From Trogon surrucura (lineage: Eukaryota; Chordata; Aves; Trogoniformes; Trogonidae): 64,000 nucleotides of DNA. Within the stretch, counting starts at the first letter, position 1; every line of letters begins with the position of its first letter. Of the stretch, positions 51,150 through 64,000 are shown in pieces. A program made the translations under genes and the position numbers. The stretch is taken from NCBI GenBank assembly GCA_020746105.1, contig CM036617.1, positions 157,860,912-157,924,911 of the forward strand, in the 5' to 3' direction. The notes beneath the pieces were generated by a model. It made no database searches and was not told the origin of the DNA. It worked only from the letters and a program-made list of their open reading frames with translations.

Positions 51150-52952
51150 AAATCCTTAGCAATCAGAATTTGGAAACAGATCCCCTAGTTTAGTAGCCTG
51201 AATTTCTAGGTGGTGACTGTTGTGAAACATATTTAGATTCTCTGAGTTATGAAACAAAGGGATCAAAAGATAATAGGCGGACGTGGACAAAATGGGTTTG
51301 AAATAATATTAAGCATTCTGTGTTTCAATAAAATGCAAACTTTGTTTGGTTTCCTGGATTACAGTCATAATGGGTGCGTGTTTTGCATCAGATGAGAAAT
51401 TTTCTTACGGGGAACAGATTTTGTCAAAAAACGCTGATGTGATTCGCTCAAAATCCTCTGTGGGAATCCCGTTGAAACTCCTGACAGAATTGAAGAACCC
51501 TCTGTGGCTCCTGCCTGCCTGCCCTGCTGACACTGCCAGCTCCTGGCAGGCGGCAGCCCAGGGGTGCTCAGCAGGTCGGGGGGCTCCTGCTCCCCAGCCT
51601 CCCTCCAGCCCCCGGTGGGAAACCGCTGCTTCGGAAGGAGGCTGTCTATTAGCTAGAGAAAAAAAAATTGTTGGTTTTTTGTTTTGTTTTTTTTTCTTAA
51701 GATCAGTCATTTCCCAAATCATTTTCTTGGAGCAAGATTTTTCTTAAACCTGGCCATGATTTGAGTGTGAGGAGATGGAAAAAGAAGGAGGGGAAAGATT
51801 GGTTTTAGAGGGAATGCTCTGCAGGGTGAGATTTCTGCTTTATGCAGGCACTGCTAGGGACTGCAGGAGGGGGCTGAAGGGCTACATGCACAGATGGTGA
51901 TAGACCGTACTGTACCAGTCCAGGAAAATGATTAATCAATACTTACAGGGATTCTAGCATTTAGTTTTTAATTTAGCCTTCTGTTTCTCTGCTCAGGAGT
52001 TCTTGTAAGAGAATGTTCTAATGTGATGCTGATTCAGGATCCTGTTTTTTAAAAAGTAATCAAAACAGTTCTCTAACTGTTTTTTAGCTCTATCTTGTTG
52101 CAAATGGCAGTGAAGAGAACAAATGTTCTAACCATGTTTCTAATTGCAGATTGCATAAATATGGCTTGGATTTTAATGAAGGGGACTTGGGGAAGTAATA
52201 ACTGAGGAATAGTGCCAATGATAAGTGAACAAAATGTTTAATGCACATTTTTCATAGTCCTGTTGCACTTGCATTGCTGTAGACAACTTTCACTCTGGTA
52301 CTTCCCAAGTTTTGAGTTTGTGACCATTGATGCAACTTCATAAATCTTGTTTTCAGCAAAATTAAAAATTAAAAAAAAAAAAAGTATTAGATAATCAGCT
52401 GAAGTGGCATTTTTTGCACTTGTGTAACTGGTTAATAGATTTGGAACTTTTTGGTTCCTGATGTTGACCTTTGCTTCATGAGATACTGGAGGATGTTGTG
52501 GCCCTTTATGGAAGATCACTACTGGACGAGGAAAATGTCCTCTACTGAGCACAAAGCTCCTTCCCTTTTTTTCTTCACGTCTTTTTAAATGTTATTCACA
52601 TTTCTACTGCTTGGCTTTTCCTCCTTGTACTGCTCTGTTCCCTCACCCGGGTCTGGATTTTACCATCCTGGTTTTGTTTAATATTGCTTTGAAGTTTTCT
52701 GTCTAAGCTAGAACCTCTTCCGCCTCTATTCTCAGTTCTAACGCTTCTCTTAAGCTGTCCCTGTCCCTTGGTCCTCCATGTCCAAAATGAGACGTGAGGG
52801 ACGTTGGAGCACACCTGAAATCCTCAGAGATTTTAGACAAATTCTTAATTTACTCTGTATTTGTAGATAAATAGGTTGGAGGCAGGGAGAACTTGTCATT
52901 CTGCACTGAGGGGTCAGACACGTTCTTTTAGGGATCCTTGGCAGAATGATCA

Positions 52953-53835
52953 TGTGTCACTAAGTCATAGTTACAATTAAAACTTTATTTTCTTAACAGG
53001 ATATTATGATTAGCAAGGCAAAGGGATTTCAGCAAGCAGAGTCAATACTGTACAGTTTATAAGTAGCATAATACAGAATTTATAATGCACCTTAAATTAT
53101 TTCTAATCACCTGGACCTTCTGCAGATCAGAAGATCTTCAATACATTATTTGCCGTATCAATATAAAAATCATAACCTAGACTCGAAATTCATGTGAAAG
53201 AACATGAGTCATTCCCTCAGTCCTTGGAGGAAGTGGAGAATGGTGGAGGTATCTCTGACCACCGACAGGTCTCGGGTCTGACTGTGAAGTAGCAGCTCTG
53301 GTCCAAGTTCACCCCGTAGGACTCGGTATTTGCTTCGTTTTATAGATGGTGCTCTGGGTGCTCTTACACCTCCCTGTTCTGTGATGGGGCCGTCACCACG
53401 GGTGGCCTTGGGTGCCTGCGACCTTCAAGGCCAGCAGGGGAGGGAGGAATCAGCCTGGCGCCTGGGAACCTTGAGGCTGGTAGGGAGGGGAAGAAGAAAT
53501 GTTTAGTTTGTCTGCTTGGTTCACCGGGACCTTCAGGGCCTGATAATGATGGGAAAGAGAACGAATACGTGACCCGCTCGGTCAGAGAGAATGGCTACTT
53601 GCCTTGTAAAACGGTGGTAGTGACGCTAACCACACTGCCGGGGGTCGGGAGCAAAGGGCAGTGGTCACAAAACGACCCTAAGAATGAACAGTTGGCTTCA
53701 CTGTGAACAGTTAGTTTGGTGGAGACTTAAGGAACAGAGAGCTGAGTTTCACAACGCAAAGTTGTTGATGTTGTCAACATCAATGTTGCCCCCCCCGCCC
53801 GGTGCTCCCAGGCTCCTTCTTAATACCAGCGAGAA
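52953..53835 (-). mobile_element. Candidate LTR or other GC-rich repeat insertion, antisense orientation
   Basis: Between about 53,200 and 53,830 the intron becomes clearly GC-richer than its surroundings. On the minus strand there is TATAAAA (53,338-53,344 on the plus strand as TTTTATA) and, about 350 nt further, AATAAA (52,984-52,989) followed by about 30 nt that end in GTGACACA. Promoter box, poly(A) signal and a CA end in that order suggest an LTR with its 5' end near 53,835. Three loose copies of a ccttcaaggcc/ccttgaggct/ccttcagggcc motif lie at about 53,422-53,540. I could not place a TG end or a target duplication, and I do not recognise the family. Confidence 0.4.
53765..53783. repeat. 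19-nt palindrome (9-nt arms)
   Basis: TTGATGTTG and CAACATCAA flank one central T. The palindrome lies in the GC-rich block, just before a run of nine C, and may be part of the candidate LTR's U3 region. Confidence 0.8.
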
Positions 53836-55383
53836 ATATTAGTAACCATAAAGGTTGTTCTGTGCTGGAGGAATGACCTGCAAGTGATTGAAAGCCACAG
53901 TATTAACTGCTAGGATGGGAAAAAGTTACTTGAATTAATGGAAAGATGCATTAAGAAGTAATGGGATACATATAACAAAGTCACTTAAGGCTGGATATCA
54001 AGATTCCAAAGCAGTATGCTACGGGATGATTCTTCCAAGGAATTAATAGAAATTATCTTTTTTAAAATGTTTACATGTTGACCAAATGAAATGCACGTTC
54101 AGTCAGAAGCTTTTTGATATTAATGGCAGGAAGACTGTGAAGCGCAATATTCCTTTAATTTGGCTCTTCTGAGAGAGCATATGTTTGAGTTCTAGAAACG
54201 CAGTATATAGTGTAACCTCAAATGGCATTCACAAAGCTACTTGAAATAGACCTGCTGCTGTTCGCTGTCATCCTTAAGTAGGACATAGGGCCCCTAAATA
54301 CCCATGGAAATATAAGTGCAAGGAGCAAAAACTAGGCTTCGATCCAAAGCCAGTTGAAGCTGATTAAGAGACTGGCTTAGGCCACCAGCAAGCTAGAACT
54401 GAGTCTCAGGTGCTCAGACAGACTTTTTTGGTTAGTTGAGTCTGGGCATTTTTCTTTGGATTCATGTTTGAGGTGGTGTCTGTGATGATAGGAGATGTCC
54501 CAGGATATACGCCACCTAAAATGTTGCATGTTTTTCACTATGGAGTTCCAGAAATAGTAAGTGGGTAATACTCAACACCTTAACTACACTGAAATCACCA
54601 GATTATGTCTTGTTCTGATTTTATGGCTTGACGCTATACACTGTAACCACAAGTATATCTAGACATGGTATACTTATTTTTATAAGTAGATAACAATAGA
54701 GACAAGGACAATACTTTGCGTAGTTTGCAGTTCTTAGGCTAGGTTTAGTGTGCTTCTCCATTCTTCTCATCCTGTTAGATATTTAAGCTTTTCAGGCAGT
54801 GAAACAGAAGACAGAAATACATTTTTCAAATAGGAAGTGTCTGTAGAGTTGCAAATAGGGATTGAAGTCAGAGAAGATGGTCTGCCTGACTCAGATGATT
54901 GTTTTACTTTTTTGCATGCTTAGCTTCTATTTTAGAAATAGAAAAGAGAAAATGTTTGCATTTTATCATAATCTTTTTTTAAGTGCAGTCCAAGTTAGTT
55001 CTTTCATTTTAATTTCACTAATTTTACAGCTTGGCCTGAACACTTTATAGATGTATGTAGTTATTAGCTGCCTGTGTGCTCTGTGTCCACTTTCTTCAAG
55101 TTGAGAAGAGTTGAAAAGTCACTTTCAGAGTTGGGTCAAGATTTCATTCCAAATGTTAATAGAAATGTAGAGCTTGTTCTCTCTTCTGAGCTAGGTTGCC
55201 TGTATGCTATTCACCAATAAAAATTTCCACTGTACAAAAATGATTTTGAAAAACTCTTAACCTAGCATTCTGTAAAGCATCATGAAAAGTGGGGTTTGGC
55301 ACTTCAGGGTCAAAATGTTTGCATTGGCTTGAGGGAAATAAAATGGAACTTGTATTAATTATTTTTTTTTATTTGACCTTTAG

Positions 55384-58890
<3,507 letters not shown>

Positions 58891-59010
58891 TTTGCTGTTT
58901 GTCTCCAAGTTCTTTGAACATCACCCCATACCACAGGAGGAGGCCTCCTTAGGAGAGACCACCCCAGCATCTGGATCGTACCCCTCAGCGCCCCCCTCAG
59001 ATTCTGTTGG
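58891..59010 (+). CDS. BRAF: BRAF coding exon 7 (start of Ser/Thr-rich hinge)
   Basis: Encodes [20 protein letters not shown], then [20 protein letters not shown] with two bases of the last Gly codon. It links the C1 domain to the hinge region. The exon is 120 nt, as in human. Relative to the human protein as I recall it, changes lie in the second half (for example [19 protein letters not shown]). The donor is ...GTTGG|gtatga; the run of G leaves one possible shift of the cut, but the human phase selects this one. The 14-3-3-binding Ser (human S365) belongs to a later exon and is not in the window. Confidence 0.96.
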
Positions 59011-60180
59011 GTATGACCTTATTCCTGCTGTTTAATACCGTAACATTTCAGTACAGTATGCTTAGAAACACTCAAAATACTGCTTTGCAACTCGATACGT
59101 TTTTGTAATCTGACTGTCATGCAAGTATATCAGCTATGCTTAACTTGAAATAAGTGAATGTTTTCATTCACGTGAATTCGTATAAATCGATAATGAACCC
59201 AGGCTAAACATGTGCGTAAATGTCTGTAAAATTGGGGCCTTACCTGTTGAACTGATTTCTTCTGCGTAGTAGCTTCGACCTGGTCTAAACTGGAAAGATT
59301 TTATGCTTAATAGAAACAAAAACTGTGTCCTCACAAGTTCTGGTTTGTGTTATCAAACTACAATGTATTTGCCTCAAAGTGCCGTCCGTGCTCTGTTTCA
59401 GAATCAGCCACACCACCCTAAGATTGGTGTGAACCAATGCCCATTGCAGGTTCGTAATCGTCCTTCAGTAGCTTTGCCCCGTACTCATTGCTTTAGTAAC
59501 CTCCAGACCAGCTGTCTTCCTCGTGTTTAGGTACTGGGATGTGCAAATAGCATCTGTTTGCTACAGATCCAGGTTTTGTAAAATTAGAGCTCTAAAACTG
59601 ACCACAGTGTCTGTCCCTTGCATTTCCAACAAAGATTCTGGACCCTCTCTCTGTGAAGAGTTAAGTGAGCATAATTAGATTATGTTCCCAGTAGCTAAGA
59701 AATCACTGACACCATGCAGCACTAGATGGTTGAACAAACCTCCAGGAAAGAGTAAATCAAGGATGTGTATCGCAGTCGAGAAACCCGATGCAGATTTATT
59801 AAAAACATCAAATACAAAAGCCTTCAGAAAAGCGTTCCTAGGACGTGTGTGCTACATGGAGATGAACTGAATTTGGCAGAGAGGCTCTCTCGGAATGGTG
59901 AGCATTGTGCCCAAATGAAAGCAGAAACACAGCTGGAAGCTACACAGACACCTGTGGCCTTAAACTAGAAGAGAAATTCCCTGGACAGCCAAGACTATTT
60001 TGTGAAAGATCAAATATGATACCTCCCGGGAAAATAGACCGTCCTGCAGAGTGAAACTCATTTGGTAAGTACAAAGAATGGTTTTGTTCTTATTTGTGCT
60101 ATTCCGTGCGGTTTCAAGTAAATTTGGAATCACCTCTTCCAGGTAGTGGATGTTGCCTTTAGATCCCATGGATGTTAGTA

Positions 60181-60224
60181 CAGCAGATTGTGAACAAGGC
60201 TGCAGCAGATTGTCAATAAGGCTG
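60181..60224. repeat. 22-nt tandem duplication
   Basis: The unit cagcagattgtgaacaaggc+tg is followed immediately by a second copy that differs at two positions (20 of 22 identical). It is a small local duplication with no other feature attached. Confidence 0.85.
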
Positions 60225-63200
60225 CTGTCTGGTTCTCTGAGCTAAGTGGGCTCTGGCTTTTCTCATGGTGAAACTATTAATCTGTGAAGAAGCCTGCTGA
60301 CTGCATTAAACACCTACAGATGCCAAAGACACTATATAGCCCCAATCCTAAGACTGCTATACGCTAAATTTTCCTGATTTTAAATTGCCTCTGCCTCGCA
60401 TTTGTGCTTTCTTACCAATTTATGAGGATACAACAGGGTGGGTTATCTTAATTGATGCATCCACTGCTTCAGGCCGTCATAGTTTTGTGAAGTAAAAACT
60501 GAGAGGTAAAACTGAGACCGAAGCTGGTCTCTAAGGTTTTTACTGCATATATATAAAAGTGTTAACATTTAAATATACTTGCCAGTTGAGGTTAAGGAGC
60601 TTTTCTTAAATGTTGCATCTGTAAATATATGTGACTGCAGGAGCTGTAAAAGCTTTCTTTTTTGCCTTGCTGTACACTTCATTGTTAAAAAAAAAAAAAA
60701 AAGACATACAGCATATCTTCAAAATTCTATTTTGAAAATGGTTTGTGATTATCGACTGGTGTTCATAAGTAGTATGCATGTTACAAAGTCAATGCAGTTT
60801 TCCCCAGGCATCTGTGTTTGTAGTATTTTCTTTCCAGAAGCAGCTCGGATGCTGTTTTATAAGCACTTTCCATAACATTCTCCAGTTATCCTTTTGCCTT
60901 TCTTTCTTAATACTTCTTTGCTTTTTGAAGATAAAATTGTGGAAGTATTAATTTCTCTTGAGTTAATTTTTAAGAGTAAAAATAAATGCTGACTGATTTT
61001 ATAAAAACACATAATTAGCCATGGTTTTGTTAAGGAATACTGCTACAATATGGGACAACACCTCAACTGGAATTAAAAAAAAAAAAGTCTGACATTTGAT
61101 GTTATCTTGTCTGGGAAGAGGGAGGGGATTGAAATTTGAGAACTGGGCAGTGGGATTGCAAGTATGAGGACCTAAAGCTTTATTAACACTTATTAGTCTA
61201 ATAATTGTTCCTTTGATTTCTCTGTTCTCCTAGCATCTTGCATGCCACAGCCCCCAGAGGAAGGGATGTTACTAACTGTTTGATAAACCTGAGGGAAGAG
61301 AAGGCAAACATACTTCTTCATCTTTAGCCTTGTGAAGGGAGTCCAGCAACAGGCAGAGTGCCCACAGAGAGGAAGAGTTTGTGTTACAAGACAAGCTCAA
61401 GAGCAAAGGCGTGTGTGACATGCCGAGAAATTCTCAAGGGATCAAATGGAGAAGTTGGGAAGAATAAGGGACATAAAGGAGAAGACCATTGGACGTGGTG
61501 CAAAAGCTGCTAAATGTGCTGGAGAACTTTTGTTTCACTTTGCTTGTGTGTGACATCCTAAAGCAATCCAGCCCTGTAGCCTGTCGTTCTTCCAACTGTA
61601 AGCTGTAGGCAGTCCCTCCAGGCATTGCTCCCCAGGCTGAGGGAGCACAAATGGGTCCACTTGCACATTTCTGAAGCCCTTCTAAAAATGTGTCCAGCCT
61701 CCACATTAGGTCATTTGTCCCATCATGTTAGTTCTTTCCCTTTGCACTATCCTTTTGTGCCAAAGCAGTCATTTTAGTTATAATCTGCACTTAATTGGAA
61801 GGAATTATTAAAGTGTAGTCACCCTAATAATAGCCATTTGTAATAAAATTGAAATACTCAAACCATATATAACACATTGTATTCATTTTATTCATTGCAC
61901 TATCATAAAGCTTCCTCTGTATCTTTGCTCATAAAATCCGAGCACAGAATTTCTGTGATCCCAGTTCCCCAGATCTTACGGATACTTGAAAAGAGGAAAG
62001 ATTAGCTATTCAAAAAATAGTCTAAAGTTATCTTTTCAACTTCCATCTGTTCTCTCAGGTGTTGTGATGTTGGGCAAAACTCGGGGAACTCGTGAGGCAG
62101 AGGTTACGGCAGGGTGTCAGTGACCAGTGGAGTGGGTGGCAAGGGGTTGCTTGGTCAGGCTTCGAATAGCGCAGACTTGTTGGACTCGACAGAGACTGAA
62201 AACGTCTGCTTTGCTTGAGGCAGAACGCTGCGAGTAAGCAGGTTGGCAACATCTTGGCTCTTTGAAAAATCATTTCCCCAACATACTTAATCTTCTAAAT
62301 TTGAAGAAGAAAGGGGGACTGTCTGGTGCACCGTTCTTGGAAGCTTGCCAGTCCTTGCCTTAGAGCAGGATTCAGCCTGTGATTAAACACCTCTGCTTTC
62401 CTTTCTGTCTTCCAAGTGCTCACTGATCATTCTGCCTCAGCTGAAGACGTTTAAATACCTAGAAAAGCTTCTGAAATGCCAAGGAAACAAAGACACAGTC
62501 TTACATTTTTGTATTTAGTACTACACCACCATTTGGATATGTGATTAAGTGAGCAAAAACTAGGTGTTTTCTTGCCTAAACCAATGATGATCCTGTTCTC
62601 TAAAAATTCTGACACCAGACCTTTTCCAGACCACTGCATGTAAATGTTAGCAAACTTCCTACAATATCCAACTTGATGCGCCTTCTCGCTGAGCAGAAAA
62701 GGCCTGGTATCAGAATCTTTAGAAAAATCGTCTTTAGCCTGCATGACAGGTGGAGGGAAACTTCTTGCTCCCCAGAACTTTATTTGCAAAAACATGCCAG
62801 TGAACTGAAACCCCGTTTAGAGGGCTGATGACAGCTGTGTGGGTTCTCTCAATAGCCCCTGGTGTACGAAGCCTTCAGAAATTGTAGGAAAGCGTTGCTA
62901 AGCTTTGATCTTGGCCCAAAGGCCAGTATAAACACACACCATTTTGATAATCCTGGCAATTGTTTTTTACCTGCAAACCAGCATGGATGAAAACAAGTTA
63001 CCATGCTGTAGACAAATGCACTAATCCATTGTGACTGTAAAAGCATCATGGAACAGATCTGTAAGACTGACTTCACAGGATGCTGCAAGAGTAATCTTCT
63101 CTAGTTCATAGTTACAAACTTGTACTGCTATGTTTTTCTCCAAATCAGTATGTGATTTGGAGTTATTAAGTATCTCCAGGCTGGAGAGGGGGGGAAAAAA

Positions 63201-63420
63201 TACTTTGTTTTCTGGCAACATCTGTGGTGTACCACAATAATTGAAGTAGAACATTTTTGGCCTGCAAAATTTACAGTTTAGCTGCTTGCTAGTGTAGCTG
63301 AAATACTGTTGCATCCCAGATCCTTAGCAGTCCTTAAAAACTACTTGAAAATGGAAATACACTGTGTTCTTTATTAAGAACAGTAACAAAAACCAAAGCC
63401 AGTCCTACTCTGGTGGAAAA

Positions 63421-63475
63421 AGCAAAAAAAAACCCAAACAAAAAAGCCCAAAACCCAAACAAAACCAACCAAACC
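63421..63475. repeat. A/C-rich low-complexity stretch
   Basis: About 55 nt made almost only of A and C, with repeated aaaccc, aaacaaaa and ccaacc units. It is an irregular simple repeat with no coding meaning. Confidence 0.75.
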
Positions 63476-64000
63476 TTAGTTATGCATATTAGCTTGTGAT
63501 AGGTTTGGCTTGGGTATGAATATGCAGTCTGCCAGGTGAATAGTGCTGTAACTACGTGCATTTGTTCAGACTAGGAGAGGGAGAAGCAAAATCTCAGCCC
63601 AGCAGAGATGCTGTCATTTTAAAAGGGAAATGACACACACCCTATAACTGAAGCTAGGTGAGCGTGGATTTTCAATCTTAAGTACTTGCCTAACCAGGAA
63701 AATAAAAATCAAAGCAAAAATCTCGTAGCCCAAACAAACCGCTTTTAAGAAAAATCTTTCCTGAGTAGACCAGCTCTTAAATATGTGAAACATCATGTTG
63801 GTGAGTTAAATGAAGTTGAGGAAAATCTGTGTTGCAATTTTCTTTCATACTTGTAAAGTGAACTAACTTGTATCACTGCAAGTTCTAAGATCTGGTGGAG
63901 GTACTGTATATGATTTTATAAAATTGTTTGTTTATATATAAAGTAGTGTATTGGGGCACTTTCTTGAGTTACCTTCCTCTTTCCCTTGAACACAATTTTG

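Larger units (their letters stand above)
38980..55383 (+). other. BRAF: BRAF intron 3
   Basis: The longest complete intron here, 16.4 kb. It has collected a solo LTR (42,784-43,609), an antisense LTR (47,599-48,126), a CR1 copy (50,829-51,149) and a GC-rich LTR-like block (about 52,953-53,835). There is a pyrimidine-rich tract at about 40,440-40,625 and a run of 20 T at 41,915-41,934. No further exon or RNA gene is recognised. Confidence 0.85.
59011..64000 (+). other. BRAF: BRAF intron 7, first 5 kb
   Basis: From the donor gtatga to the window end I find nothing resembling BRAF exon 8. The sequence is AT-rich, with a 22-nt tandem duplication at 60,181-60,224, an A run at 60,686-60,702 and an A/C-rich stretch at about 63,421-63,475. 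No CR1 or LTR copy is evident. Frames such as 59,303-59,530 and 59,765-59,968 (plus) look unlike known proteins and lack support. Confidence 0.8.

Noticed and set aside
59303..59968. Possible BRAF exon 8 or another exon in intron 7
   Set aside because: None of the conserved exon 8 features (proline/serine-rich hinge with the 14-3-3-binding serine region) appear in any frame of 59,011-64,000.

Overview
This window is nuclear DNA from a bird. It carries the 3' end of MRPS33 (mitochondrial small-subunit ribosomal protein mS33) and, on the same strand about 13 kb downstream, the CpG-island promoter and first seven coding exons of BRAF (a RAF-family serine/threonine kinase). The avian assignment rests on several CR1 LINE fragments, one with the CR1 terminal octamer repeat ATTCTATG, and on two solo LTRs of the kind common in bird genomes. 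Short introns and vertebrate splice signals fit. I could not resolve the species.

Layout: 1-166 is the end of an MRPS33 intron. 167-272 is the last MRPS33 coding exon, followed by a short 3' UTR with AATAAA at 472-477. About 500-12,860 is intergenic DNA in which I recognise no gene. About 12,860-14,300 is a CpG island holding the BRAF promoter (a cluster of CRE-like sites, a GC box, and a YY1-type motif over the start codon) and exon 1. BRAF exons then lie at 13,524-13,670 (coding part of exon 1), 28,983-29,084, 38,716-38,979, 55,384-55,487, 56,238-56,340, 57,632-57,780 and 58,891-59,010. Exon 8 and the kinase-domain exons are not seen and should lie beyond 64,000.

The seven exons encode about 329 residues: the variable N-terminus, the BRAF-specific region, the RAS-binding domain, the cysteine-rich C1 domain with all eight zinc ligands, and the start of the Ser/Thr-rich hinge. 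Exons 2-7 have the lengths I recall for human BRAF (102, 264, 104, 103, 149, 120). Exon 1 is 9 nt longer and proline-rich.

Introns carry most of the non-coding structure: CR1 fragments of different ages, a solo LTR with a 5-bp target duplication (42,784-43,609), an antisense LTR (47,599-48,126), a GC-rich LTR-like block (about 52,953-53,835), and a 36-nt perfect AT palindrome near 34,325.

I found no undescribed gene system, CRISPR array or RNA gene. The observations most worth a second look are the four-site CRE cluster in the BRAF promoter, the bird-type proline run in exon 1, and the LTR insertions inside intron 3.
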